Shown here one piece after another: positions 16,272 through 24,332 of a DNA stretch of 44,783 nt. Position 1 is the stretch's first letter. The number at the start of each line of letters is the position of its first letter. The DNA is from Nitrospira sp. (GTDB lineage Bacteria > UBA9089 > CG2-30-40-21 > SBAY01): contig SBAY01000363.1 in assembly GCA_005239945.1 (NCBI GenBank), positions 1 through 44,783 of the forward strand. The letters run 5' to 3'. The translations under genes and the position numbers were made by a program. The notes beneath the pieces were generated by a model that had not been told where the DNA came from, made no database searches, and saw only the letters and a program-made list of their open reading frames with translations.

Positions 16272-17720
16272 ATGTCAGAAGCTAAAAGAATTTTACTGGT
16301 CGAAGACAATCCGAATGATGTGCTTGTTGTGAAACGATTTTTGAGCAAGACCGCCGAGAGATTTGAGGTTGAGGTAGCAACTACAGGAAAAGAGGGAATA
16401 GAAAAACTCAAAAAGGGGAATTTTGACTGCTTATTGCTTGACTATAGGCTACCGGATACAAATGCCTTAGAGTTTTTACAAAACAAGGAATTTCCAGATG
16501 TTCCGGTCATTATTCTTACCGGCTTGAAGGATGAGCGGCTTCTTATCGGGGCATTAAAACTTGGCGTAGTTAATTTCCTCACCAAAGACGAGATTTCCGG
16601 TGAGATTCTTTACCATTCCATCCTGAATGCCCTGTCCTCAAAACAAAAAAGTCAATTCTTAGAAGAGAAAAAAGAATATATCTATGAGGGGTTAATGAAC
16701 TCCATGGGGCAAGGATTATTTGCCCTTGACTTAAACGATAACATCGTTTTTATCAATCAAAGACTCGCTGAAATCTTAGGCTATCAAGAATTTGAGTTAT
16801 TGGGTAAGCCTGTCTTTAATTTAATCGATGAAAAGGATATTGAAACCTTTCGGAATGAATATTCCAAAGTCAAATCAGGCAAGAGAACTGATTTTGAAAT
16901 GCTTCTGACATCGAAAATGAAAGAAAAAATCCATGTTTTTATTAATCAGACGCCTTTGTTCGATAACAATGGTGTTTTTAACGGCAGCCTTTCTTTGGTA
17001 GCGGATATTACCAATTTAAAGGAAATGGAAAAAAGATTGAGGGAGGCTGAGAAATTAACGATGATGACTCAAATTGCCTCAGAAACCGCACATGAAATTA
17101 GAAATCCATTGACTGTCATCAAAGGTGGACTCTATCTGCTGAAGATGACCTTGCCAAAAGAAAAAGCTATAGAGGAGCAAATTTCACAAATAGATAGGGC
17201 TGTTGATAGGGTAAATGCCCATATGGATGACCTGTTGAATCTTTCAAAACCCCCTGTGCTCAAATTAAGGACAGCGAATATAAATGGCCTTATCGAGGAA
17301 GCCTTAGCTGAGGTGCCACCTGAGATTCTTTCAAATATAGAGGTAATAAAGAAGTTGGAAGATGGTTATCCGCAAGTAAATGTTGATAGCGAGAGATTAA
17401 AGCGGGTTTTTATAAACCTGATTAAAAATGCCTTAGAATCTATGGAAGGAAAAGGAAAATTGCGGATTGCGGTTCATAGAGAGCAAATTAAAAAAAGGGA
17501 ATTTATCTCCATAACATTTGAGGATACAGGATACGGAATCCCGGAGGATGACTTAGAAAAGATTTTTGACCCTTTCTACACGACTAAAACTAAAGGGACA
17601 GGGTTAGGATTGGTTATTTGCAAACGGATTATCGATGCCCATCATGGAAACATAGAAGTGCAGAGTAAGGTTGGTATTGGCACAACATTTACGGTTCAAC
17701 TGCCGATTTTTAGTTCTTAA
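16272..17720 (+). CDS. receiver-PAS-histidine kinase hybrid
   Basis: Soluble 482-aa protein. The N-terminal receiver has phospho-acceptor Asp57 in CLLLDYRLPD. A PAS domain follows at about 140-255 (GLFALDLNDNIVFINQRLAE). HisKA has the H-box AHEIRNPLTVIKGG near 278, and the HATPase has N-box LIKNALESM, DTGYGIPE and GTGLGLVI. No transmembrane segment is seen. Receiver-first kinases of this type often take phosphate from an upstream kinase and pass it to a regulator. With the kinase at 13996 and the receiver at 10861 a local phosphorelay is plausible. The D2 repeat begins about 7 bp after the stop. Confidence 0.9.
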   Translation: MSEAKRILLVEDNPNDVLVVKRFLSKTAERFEVEVATTGKEGIEKLKKGNFDCLLLDYRLPDTNALEFLQNKEFPDVPVIILTGLKDERLLIGALKLGVVNFLTKDEISGEILYHSILNALSSKQKSQFLEEKKEYIYEGLMNSMGQGLFALDLNDNIVFINQRLAEILGYQEFELLGKPVFNLIDEKDIETFRNEYSKVKSGKRTDFEMLLTSKMKEKIHVFINQTPLFDNNGVFNGSLSLVADITNLKEMEKRLREAEKLTMMTQIASETAHEIRNPLTVIKGGLYLLKMTLPKEKAIEEQISQIDRAVDRVNAHMDDLLNLSKPPVLKLRTANINGLIEEALAEVPPEILSNIEVIKKLEDGYPQVNVDSERLKRVFINLIKNALESMEGKGKLRIAVHREQIKKREFISITFEDTGYGIPEDDLEKIFDPFYTTKTKGTGLGLVICKRIIDAHHGNIEVQSKVGIGTTFTVQLPIFSS

Positions 17721-17726
17721 CATAAA

Positions 17727-17897
17727 GACTTCTGCGAAATAAGAAATGTTAAGCGAGGAGAGATATGCCACAAAGTCACCAAAACACAAAGAATTAGCAT
17801 TGAGCAAAGAGCACGGAGCATGGAAATTCTTTTTTCTCCAAGCTCTATGCTTCAGGCTCAAAGTTTTTTTAGTGCCTTTGTGTCTTTGCGGCTAATT
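17727..17897 (+). repeat. D-family dispersed repeat, copy 2
   Basis: Carries the core GCCACAAAGTCACC...GAGCACGGAGCATGG paired with CTCCAAGCTCTATGC...TGTCTTTGCGGC. The left extension ACTTCTGCGAAATAAG with ATGTTAAGC is shared with copy 3 at 25.6-25.8 kb. Unlike copies 1 and 3 it lacks the GTGTGTAAAGGAGG end. It occupies nearly all of the gap between the hybrid kinase and queC. Confidence 0.85.
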
Positions 17898-17921
17898 AGT
17901 TGAAAGATAACGAGGGGAAAA

Positions 17922-18728
17922 ATGAAAAAGGCAGTTATCTTGCTTTCCGGGGGATTGGATTCTACTACCACCCTTTATTGGGCAAAAAATCAAGGATACA
18001 CTTGCGTCTGCCTGATTTTTGACTACGGCCAGCGACATCGAAAGGAAGTTCAATGTGCCATAAAAATAGCCGAGAGGATAGGCTGTGAATTCCAGGTAAT
18101 CAAATTCAAGTTTCCCTGGCTGAGAAGTGCGTTACTTGATAAAAGGATGCCTATTCCTAATTCCTCCTTAATAACGGGGGGCAGTGAATATCCCCCCTTA
18201 ATAAAGGGGGTCAGGGGGTGTTCCCCCTTAATAAAGGGGGTCAGGGGGTTGTCTCCTACAGAAATTCCATCTACTTATGTTGTTTCATCCAATCCAAAAT
18301 CCAAAATCCAAAATCCAAAATTCCAAACAGAAATTCCATCCACTTATGTTCCAGCCCGCAATACCATCTTTCTCTCCTTTGCCCTATCTTGCGCCGAGGC
18401 AATTGGGGCACAGACAATAATTATAGGGGCTAACGCCTTAGACTACAGTGGTTATCCTGATTGTCGTCCTGAATATTACGAGGCATTCAGGAAGGTAGCG
18501 GCACTTGGAACCAAACAAGGCGTGGAAGACAAACCAATAGAAATTCTTACCCCATTAATTAATAAGACAAAGGCGGAAATCGTAAAATTAGGGCTCAGCC
18601 TTAATGTCCCGTTTGAACTAACCTGGTCATGCTACAAAGGTGGCAAAAACCCCTGTGGGAAATGCGATAGCTGTTTGTTGCGAAGTAAAGGCTTTAACGA
18701 GGCAAAAATACAGGACCCGATATTATAG
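17922..18728 (+). CDS. queC: 7-cyano-7-deazaguanine synthase, with repeat-derived insertion
   Basis: Makes preQ0 from 7-carboxy-7-deazaguanine with ammonia and ATP, on the way to queuosine. The ATP-binding SGGLDSTT is at 9-16 and the zinc-binding Cys cluster SCYKGGKNPCGKCDSC at the C-terminus; both are intact. At 268 aa it is about 40 residues longer than usual. The excess is at residues 86-135: two copies of PLIKGVRG, a run PKSKIQNPKF and a duplicated TEIPSTYV, all encoded by dispersed DNA repeats (18177-18350). The family motif EIPSTYVPARN resumes cleanly after it. Other queuosine genes are not adjacent. The ATG has GAGGGG upstream. Confidence 0.93.
   Translation: MKKAVILLSGGLDSTTTLYWAKNQGYTCVCLIFDYGQRHRKEVQCAIKIAERIGCEFQVIKFKFPWLRSALLDKRMPIPNSSLITGGSEYPPLIKGVRGCSPLIKGVRGLSPTEIPSTYVVSSNPKSKIQNPKFQTEIPSTYVPARNTIFLSFALSCAEAIGAQTIIIGANALDYSGYPDCRPEYYEAFRKVAALGTKQGVEDKPIEILTPLINKTKAEIVKLGLSLNVPFELTWSCYKGGKNPCGKCDSCLLRSKGFNEAKIQDPIL
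18177..18350. repeat. two repeat elements inserted in frame within queC
   Basis: Part one: a 30-bp unit (CCCCCTTAATAAAGGGGG then TCAGGGGGT) in two tandem copies at about 18192-18250. Part two: 24 bp encoding TEIPSTYV at 18258-18281 is repeated with one mismatch at 18327-18350, and between them lies a run of AATCCAAAATCC units, the same family as 21090-21125. All units add up to whole codons. Confidence 0.88.
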
Positions 18729-18730
18729 AT

Positions 18731-18803
18731 AAGGGTTCCCGGGGCAAAGGCAAGAAAAAAATCCTTCCTTCTTCCCTTGTCCCCTTAATCCCTTTTGAAC
18801 TTT
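18731..18803. terminator. hairpin region between convergent genes
   Basis: AAGGGTTCCCGGGGCAAAGG on the left can pair imperfectly with CTTGTCCCCTTAATCCCTTT on the right. It sits between queC (+) and the SDR gene (-), where a bidirectional terminator is expected, but it also looks like another dispersed repeat. Confidence 0.5.
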
Positions 18804-18818
18804 TTTGGATTAACTTCT

Positions 18819-19790
18819 TTATTTAACACCGTAATGGTTACGCCAATAATCAAGAATATCTGTCAGTGTTTTTTCAAAAGGTATAGTTGGTTGCCAACCG
18901 GTTTTTTCACTAAACTTAGTATGGTCGCCTAATAATATGAGGACATCAGAAGGACGCATACGAGATGGGTCTTGTTTTATCTCAACCTTTATTTTAGACA
19001 TGGAAAGTAATATATCTAAAACCTCTTTTATCTTATATGCCTTTCCAGAACAAATATTATATACCTCACCCATATCAGCCTTTTCAAGGGCTAACCAATA
19101 TGCTTTAACCATATCACGCACATCGGTATAATCCCTTTCTGCCTCAAGATTGCCTACATAAATAACAGGCTCTTTTAACCCTTTTTCAATTTCGGCAATT
19201 TGTTTAGCAAAATTTGCCTCGACAAAGACATCTCCCCGTCGAGGTCCACTATGATTAAATCCACGGGTTCTAACAATATTAAGTTTATAACTCATATAAT
19301 ATTGATACCCTAAAAGATCATGGGCTACCTTACTGACACCATAAGGACTTAAAGGTCTGAGTGGATTAGTTTCTTTTATAGGGACTTCATCCGCATAAAC
19401 CATGCCGTATTCTTCTGATGAACCGGCAATCTGAATCTTAGTATCTAAAAGAGATGCTTTACGAATAGCCTCAAATATATTTAATGTACTTAATATATTG
19501 GTCATTAAAGTGTCATTAGGTGCCAGCCATGAGGTGGGAATAAAACTTTGAGCCGCCAGATGAAATATTTTATCTGGCCTCACCTCCTCAATACAATTTG
19601 TGACTGAGGATAGATCTCGCAAGTCACATTCAATTAAGGTAATCTTATCTTCAATATGCTCAATATGTTCCATCCTGCTGCGCCATCTTCTGATTCCATA
19701 AACCTCTACATCCCCTCGTTCAAGCAAAAATTCAGCCATATAGCTACCGGCAAATCCTGTAATGCCTGTAATAAGACATCGTTCCTTCAT
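18819..19790 (-). CDS. GDP-mannose 4,6-dehydratase / GDP-6-deoxymannose reductase type SDR
   Basis: Extended short-chain dehydrogenase of 323 aa acting on a nucleotide sugar. The Rossmann motif GITGFAGSY is at 8-16, the catalytic Tyr and Lys in SPYGVSK, and NAD(P)-ribose contacts in FHLAAQS. The C-terminal half has VGNLEAERDYTDVRDMVKAY and DPSRMRPSDV, which fit the GDP-mannose 4,6-dehydratase/Rmd branch. Next to the GDP-mannose pyrophosphorylase gene, a role in GDP-rhamnose or related 6-deoxyhexose supply for LPS is likely. Dehydratase and reductase cannot be separated by eye. AAGGAGG lies ahead of the ATG. Confidence 0.8.
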   Translation of the reverse strand: MKERCLITGITGFAGSYMAEFLLERGDVEVYGIRRWRSRMEHIEHIEDKITLIECDLRDLSSVTNCIEEVRPDKIFHLAAQSFIPTSWLAPNDTLMTNILSTLNIFEAIRKASLLDTKIQIAGSSEEYGMVYADEVPIKETNPLRPLSPYGVSKVAHDLLGYQYYMSYKLNIVRTRGFNHSGPRRGDVFVEANFAKQIAEIEKGLKEPVIYVGNLEAERDYTDVRDMVKAYWLALEKADMGEVYNICSGKAYKIKEVLDILLSMSKIKVEIKQDPSRMRPSDVLILLGDHTKFSEKTGWQPTIPFEKTLTDILDYWRNHYGVK

Positions 19791-19812
19791 TATTTAAATA
19801 CCTCCTTGAATT

Positions 19813-19915
19813 ATTAATTAAAAATTATGAATTAAAAATTAAAAATTGAGGGATAAGAAAGTATCTTTTCCTTGATTTTCAATTCATAATTCATAATTTT
19901 TAATTTCTCAATTTC
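19813..19915. repeat. AT-rich inverted repeat overlapping the manC stop
   Basis: AATTAAAAATTATGAATT and AATTAAAAATTGAG on the left pair with CAATTCATAATTCATAAT and TTTTTAATTTCTCAATTT on the right. The manC stop codon (19900-19902) and its last codons lie in the right arm. Confidence 0.75.
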
Positions 19916-20937
19916 TCTACTATTTTCTTGACTTCTTCTGCCCTTTCCTTGGCACAGATAAGGATAGCCTCTCCACTATCCACGATAATCAAATCAGAGA
20001 TTCCAAGTGTAGCAATCATTTTTTTATCTCCCCTGATGATACAATTTTGCGTATCGATTCCCACATGTTCACCCAGGACAACATTATTATTTTCATCTTT
20101 AGGATATATCCTTTCCAAAGCCTTCCATGAACCAACATCGTCCCAGATAAAATCCCCTTCGAGCATCAGGATATTTTTCGCCTTTTCCATTACACCAAAA
20201 TCTATAGAGATATTTTCTACCTCCTGATAGAATTCCTCTAACTCAGCCTCCCGGCAATTTTGAATTTTTATTAATCCTGAATATAACCCGGGCATAAATT
20301 TAGAAAAGGCATTAAGAATTGCCTGGACATGCCAGATAAATATACCACTATTCCAGAAATACCCTCCTTGAGCAATAAACCCCCTGGCGGTATCCAGATT
20401 GGGTTTTTCTTTAAATGAATGGACCTTATAAATAGAGATACCATTTTTTATCTCTACTTTTTTATCCACTTCTATATAGCCATAACCTGTTTCAGGACGG
20501 GTAGGTTTAATCCCAAAGGTGATAAGATTTTCTTTTTTTTGAGCCAACTCATAACCCAGGGATAAAATCTTTAAAAATTTCTCCTCATCCGGAATAAAAT
20601 GGTCTGCCGGTAAAACCACAAAGCTTGCGTCTTTATCCTTTTTCCTTAAGTACAAAGCGGCTAAGGCAATAGCCGGAGCAGTGTTCTTTCGCCCTGGCTC
20701 AACAATAATATTATCCTGAGTAAGACTACTAATTCCAGACAGAATTTTATCCCCGATGTTTTTATTGGTAACAATCAATATCCGCTCTCGTGGAATCAAA
20801 GGGGCAATTCGAGTAAGCGTTTCCTCTAATAATGTCTTTTTGCCTGTAATTGATAATAATTGTTTGGGTGTATCTGGTTTACTTTTTGGCCAGAATCTAT
20901 CCCCAAATCCACCTGCCAGAATCACACCATAAAGCAT
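19900..20937 (-). CDS. manC: mannose-1-phosphate guanylyltransferase
   Basis: Makes GDP-mannose from mannose-1-phosphate and GTP. The pyrophosphorylase signature LAGGFGDRFWPKSKPDTPKQ is at about 8-27; VEPGRKNTAPAIALAAL, FVVLPADHFI, FKEKP and WNSGIFIW are all present. At 345 aa it matches the single-domain enzymes that lack the phosphomannose isomerase extension. AAAAGGAAAA precedes the ATG and a consensus promoter lies about 40 bp further up. It heads a two-gene unit with the SDR, separated by an AT-rich hairpin. Confidence 0.93.
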   Translation of the reverse strand: MLYGVILAGGFGDRFWPKSKPDTPKQLLSITGKKTLLEETLTRIAPLIPRERILIVTNKNIGDKILSGISSLTQDNIIVEPGRKNTAPAIALAALYLRKKDKDASFVVLPADHFIPDEEKFLKILSLGYELAQKKENLITFGIKPTRPETGYGYIEVDKKVEIKNGISIYKVHSFKEKPNLDTARGFIAQGGYFWNSGIFIWHVQAILNAFSKFMPGLYSGLIKIQNCREAELEEFYQEVENISIDFGVMEKAKNILMLEGDFIWDDVGSWKALERIYPKDENNNVVLGEHVGIDTQNCIIRGDKKMIATLGISDLIIVDSGEAILICAKERAEEVKKIVEKLRN

Positions 20938-20976
20938 CTTTATTTTCCTTTTCTGTTTTGAATTCAGCGTTAAGTG

Positions 20977-21005
20977 ATTATACCATTTATTTTTGTAGAT
21001 GTCAA
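20977..21005 (-). promoter_or_regulatory. consensus sigma70 promoter for manC
   Basis: On the minus strand: TTGACA (21000-21005), a 17-bp spacer, TATAAT (20977-20982). Both boxes are perfect consensus. Confidence 0.8.
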
Positions 21006-21024
21006 TGGGAAAAATGGTACTCAG

Positions 21025-21219
21025 GTAATCCCTCAGTTACCAGTTAATACCAAATGGATTTTGGATTTTGGATTGAGGAATCTTAATATCCTTAATCCAA
21101 AATCGAAAATCTAAAATCCAAAATTGTAATCGTAATCTGATACCTGATAGCTTACCAACCGGTAACTGAGGCATTACGTAATCGGTGATCGGTAAATATT
21201 TATCTGATTACCGATTACC
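21025..21219. repeat. nested dispersed repeats between lptC and manC
   Basis: GTAATCCCTCAGTTACC (21025-21041) pairs 16/17 with GGTAACTGAGGCATTAC (21161-21177). Inside lies a second inverted repeat of GGATTTTGGATTTTGGATT and AATCCAAAATCGAAAATC (about 21056-21125). A third, GTAATCGGTGATCGGTAAAT with ATCTGATTACCGATTACC, ends exactly at the lptC stop codon (21220). Confidence 0.8.
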
Positions 21220-21768
21220 TTACTTAATAACTATCCGTACCTTTTCTTTGATTTCTATTCTATCCTTATCGGAATCAATTTCTAATCCATAACCGGACAG
21301 ATGTGCCTTGCCATAAATCACGGTTACCTTATCCGGTGTAATCAAAATTCCTGATTTAGCCCTCCACCTGAGGGTATTGGTTATAAATTCTGCCCCATCT
21401 TTAGTTACTGCTTTAACATCATTCTTTAGTTCGATATCCCTTGTTTGGGTATCTAAAATCCCTTTTTTAGCCGCTACATTTAGAATAGGTTCGTTAGTCT
21501 GTTTTGCTGAGAAAAATACGCATTTAATCTCCTCAAGATTGGTTTGTGTTTGAGTAACCTCTGCCTCTTTCGCCCATAATTCCCATTGTGGTTTACCACC
21601 TATTGTCTCTATGAGATGAAATCCACTCAAGCCTAATTCTGCACCTGGGGATTGGGTAGCGGAATCTTTCTCTGTCGGCTCTGTTTTATCCCCTTTTTTT
21701 ACTAAAAGCAAGATGATAATTAAAGTCAAAACTACGATGATTAGCCCATAAACCCTTAACTTCCTCAT
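21220..21768 (-). CDS. lptC: LptC-like LPS export protein
   Basis: Bitopic inner-membrane protein of the Lpt bridge that passes LPS from the LptBFG transporter to LptA. In its 182 aa there is one N-terminal helix (about 7-25, VYGLIIVVLTLIIILLLV) and a periplasmic beta-jellyroll region starting LSGFHLIETIGGKPQWELWA, which matches the YrbK/LptC pattern. It is the gene directly after kdsD, with a 1-bp overlap (TAATG), the common arrangement in LPS-bearing bacteria. No lptA or lptB follows; the next DNA is a repeat block. Confidence 0.82.
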   Translation of the reverse strand: MRKLRVYGLIIVVLTLIIILLLVKKGDKTEPTEKDSATQSPGAELGLSGFHLIETIGGKPQWELWAKEAEVTQTQTNLEEIKCVFFSAKQTNEPILNVAAKKGILDTQTRDIELKNDVKAVTKDGAEFITNTLRWRAKSGILITPDKVTVIYGKAHLSGYGLEIDSDKDRIEIKEKVRIVIK

Positions 21769-22739
21769 TAAACTACCCCGGCTTTAAGTAAATCATGCAG
21801 ATGGACAATTCCAATTACTTTATGCTGTTTATTGGTAATGAGTAACGAGGTGATGGTATATTCTTCCATTTTTGCAACGGCTGTGGCACAAAGAGCCTTG
21901 TCGGAAATCGTTTTTGGGTTTTTCGTCATTATCTCTTTCACCTTTAAGTCCCAAATATCCTCGTTCTTTCTTTTCTCCATTAATCGGCGTAAGTCACCAT
22001 CGGTAATTATGCCAACTAATCCGTCTTTTTCATCTACTACCGTTGTTATTCCTAAGCGTTTAGAAGTCATCTCAAATAACGCATCTCGCATTAGCGTTCC
22101 TTCAGTAACCTTTGGTATGGCACCTCCTGTGTGCATAACATCTTCAACCCTAAGTAATAATTTTCTGCCTAATGTACCGCCAGGATGCAGTAAAGCAAAG
22201 TCTTCCTCCTTAAATCCTTTTTTTTTGAATAAGGCAATGGCTAAGGCATCACCCATAGCCAGGGTAGCCGTAGTACTTGCCGTCGGGACAAGCCCTAATG
22301 GACAGGCCTCCTCTTTTACCCCTACATCCAGGACCACATCGCTATTGTTCGCCAAGGTAGAATTTAGGTTTCCAGTCAGGGCAATAAGTTTAATCCCCAG
22401 CCGTTTGATACTCGGTAGTAGACGATTAATCTCCTCGGTCTCACCGCTATTAGAAAGGGCGATAAGGACATCTTGTTTGGAGACCATGCCTAAATCACCA
22501 TGCATTCCTTCGGCCGGATGCATAAATAAGGCTAATGTGCCGGTAGAGGCTAATGTCCCAGCAATTTTTTCACCGATGATGCCGCTCTTACCCATACCGG
22601 TTACAACCACCCTACCCTTACATTTGTAAAGTAACTCAAGTGCCGCTAAAAAACTCGTATCGATTTTATCTACAAGGTTGGAAATTGCCTCAGCCTCAAT
22701 TTGCAGGACCTTTTTCGCCTCGTCTAAAAGCGTCTTCAT
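21768..22739 (-). CDS. kdsD: D-arabinose 5-phosphate isomerase
   Basis: Interconverts ribulose 5-phosphate and arabinose 5-phosphate, the first step to Kdo for LPS. The SIS domain (about 35-190) shows GMGKSGIIGEKIAGTLASTG and PAEGMHGDLGMV. Two CBS domains follow (about 205-323, ending HLHDLLKAGVV). The 323-aa length is usual for KdsD/KpsF. It heads a two-gene unit with lptC. The upstream 300 bp hold a long inverted repeat, and I see no clear promoter there. Confidence 0.93.
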   Translation of the reverse strand: MKTLLDEAKKVLQIEAEAISNLVDKIDTSFLAALELLYKCKGRVVVTGMGKSGIIGEKIAGTLASTGTLALFMHPAEGMHGDLGMVSKQDVLIALSNSGETEEINRLLPSIKRLGIKLIALTGNLNSTLANNSDVVLDVGVKEEACPLGLVPTASTTATLAMGDALAIALFKKKGFKEEDFALLHPGGTLGRKLLLRVEDVMHTGGAIPKVTEGTLMRDALFEMTSKRLGITTVVDEKDGLVGIITDGDLRRLMEKRKNEDIWDLKVKEIMTKNPKTISDKALCATAVAKMEEYTITSLLITNKQHKVIGIVHLHDLLKAGVV

Positions 22740-22804
22740 CTTTTTTACCCCTTTTACCTGACACCTGTTTTGCCTCCGGTAATATTATCACCCAGGCTTT
22801 TTCT

Positions 22805-23003
22805 ATATTCTTTACTTCAATTCAGACATTAGACCATCGACTAAAGACTTAAGTCGTAAGCGGTTAGCCGAAAGATTACTCTTTCAGTTTTTGGAGGAGA
22901 CAGGTGTTCATCCATTATCTTTTTCTCCATCTGAAAGCTGACGGTTGAATGTTTACGACTTAAGTCTGATGTCTAAAGTCTGAAGTCTAATGTCTGAATT
23001 GAA
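22805..23003. repeat. 200-bp MITE-like inverted repeat
   Basis: The gap from 22740 to 23039 has no gene. Its bulk is an imperfect inverted repeat with arms of about 80 nt. CTTCAATTCAGACATTAGAC (22815-22834) is matched exactly by GTCTAATGTCTGAATTGAAG (22985-23004), and GACTTAAGTCGTAA by TTACGACTTAAGTC. The core contains GGAGGAGACAGGTGTTCATC. No coding content is seen. Confidence 0.78.
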
Positions 23004-23039
23004 GATATTCTTTATGAAGGAGACTGCCAATCCATCATG

Positions 23040-23435
23040 TTACTCCTTTTTTCTTAAAGTTACGCTTACCTTTTGTGGTTCTATAGAAATAATCTTAACC
23101 CCTGTAGGGGTAACTACCTTATCCGGGAGAAGGTTATAAGAATAACTACCCGGGGCATTGATGCCGGTTAAATCAATAGGAAGATAGAATGCCGATGACT
23201 GACATTTCAAAACCGTAACTCTATCCCCCTGAACACTGATAGATACATTCTTGGTAGTTTGGTTAGAAACCATTAAGCCTTCGGGAACATTCTCAAAGGC
23301 AAGCGAAATACTGAAATCTCTAATTATAGATACCCCAACGGTAGTCGAAAACCATAATAGGACGGCTAATAAAAAACAGGATAATTTTATCCACAAATTA
23401 TTGGTAATCCAGGCATAAAGGTTTAACTTTTTCAT
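23040..23435 (-). CDS. YbbR-domain protein (CdaR-like)
   Basis: Single-pass membrane protein of 131 aa. One helix lies at about 13-34 (IKLSCFLLAVLLWFSTTVG), then a single extracytoplasmic YbbR domain with the pattern VPEGLMVSNQTTKNVSISVQG and SIEPQKVSVTL. YbbR proteins encoded next to CdaA-type cyclases modulate cyclase activity in Gram-positive bacteria. Here only one domain is present rather than several. It follows cdaA by 50 bp that include a perfect 13-bp inverted repeat. Confidence 0.82.
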   Translation of the reverse strand: MKKLNLYAWITNNLWIKLSCFLLAVLLWFSTTVGVSIIRDFSISLAFENVPEGLMVSNQTTKNVSISVQGDRVTVLKCQSSAFYLPIDLTGINAPGSYSYNLLPDKVVTPTGVKIISIEPQKVSVTLRKKE

Positions 23436-23452
23436 CTATCCTCCCTGAATAT

Positions 23453-23491
23453 AATTAACAATTAATAATTGATAATTGTTAATTGTTAATT
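23453..23491. repeat. inverted repeat AATTAACAATTAA / TTAATTGTTAATT
   Basis: Perfect 13-bp arms (23453-23465 and 23479-23491). The cdaA stop codon (23486-23488) lies in the right arm. Confidence 0.75.
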
Positions 23492-24274
23492 GATTTCTGA
23501 CTTCTCTGTAAAACCTTCTGTCTCTTTTGCCTTATAAAGGGTAAGCATTTCTGTCAGGCTTTCTTCATCTAAATTACTACGCATCTTTCCATCCATGGCA
23601 ATAGATATACTTCCTGTTTCTTCAGAGACAACCAGAATTAAGGCGTCTGTTTCTTCAGATAGTCCCAGGGCCGCCCGATGTCTCGTTCCCAGTGGTATAG
23701 TTACATCAGGATTTTGAGTTAGTGGTAAGACACAACTTGCGGCTATTATTTTATCTTCCTGAATGATTACTGCCCCATCATGTAGGGGACTATCAGGGGT
23801 AAATATTGTCTTTAGCAGTTCATAACTTACCTCTGCATTTATTCTTACTCCTGTTTCTATATAATTTTTTAGACTTATATTTTGTCTTAAAACAATTAAT
23901 GCCCCTGAACCTTCCTTTGATAGAGCCATGATTACCCTTACAATTTCGGTGATTAATTTACTTTCTTGCTTGAAAAATTTCTTTAAAATATAATTTTTGT
24001 CAATTTCTCCTATGACTCGTCTTAATTCCGGTTGAAATAAAATCACAAAGGCTAAAGGTAAAATAGTCCATAAACTTCGAAGAATCCAATCTATCGTGTA
24101 TAATTGAAGTAAATGTGCACCAAAGGAGGCAATAATCAGAAAGGCAAGGACCTTCAACCCCTGGACAGCCCTTGTCTCTCTTATCAAGATAAATAACCAA
24201 TAAAAGATACAACTAATAAGTAATATCTCTAAAATATCTAAAAATCTAATTGCCAGTGGAAAAAAATTAATCAT
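23486..24274 (-). CDS. cdaA: diadenylate cyclase CdaA (c-di-AMP synthase)
   Basis: Makes cyclic di-AMP from two ATP. The 262-aa protein has three N-terminal helices (about 10-85) and a DisA_N domain (about 100-230) with both catalytic motifs intact: DGA in SPLHDGAVII and RHR in LGTRHRAALG. In Gram-positives CdaA with YbbR controls potassium and osmotic homeostasis. It lies between rho and the ybbR gene on the same strand. The final codons SEIN and the stop are in a palindromic repeat. Confidence 0.93.
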   Translation of the reverse strand: MINFFPLAIRFLDILEILLISCIFYWLFILIRETRAVQGLKVLAFLIIASFGAHLLQLYTIDWILRSLWTILPLAFVILFQPELRRVIGEIDKNYILKKFFKQESKLITEIVRVIMALSKEGSGALIVLRQNISLKNYIETGVRINAEVSYELLKTIFTPDSPLHDGAVIIQEDKIIAASCVLPLTQNPDVTIPLGTRHRAALGLSEETDALILVVSEETGSISIAMDGKMRSNLDEESLTEMLTLYKAKETEGFTEKSEIN

Positions 24275-24294
24275 CTTGTTCCCCTATTATCTGT

Positions 24295-24328
24295 GTCAGA
24301 CCAGTCTAACCTGTCTGACTGGTCTGAC
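24295..24328. repeat. perfect 12-bp inverted repeat GTCAGACCAGTC
   Basis: GTCAGACCAGTC (24295-24306), a 10-nt loop, GACTGGTCTGAC (24317-24328). It lies in the 58-bp gap between rho and cdaA, so it could be an intercistronic hairpin or operator, or another dispersed repeat. Confidence 0.7.
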
Positions 24329-24332
24329 TATT

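Noticed and set aside
21832..22629. 265-codon open frame on the plus strand
   Set aside because: It lies entirely antisense to kdsD, whose SIS and CBS motifs are complete. Its product is Ser/Pro-rich and low in family features, and there is no ribosome binding site.
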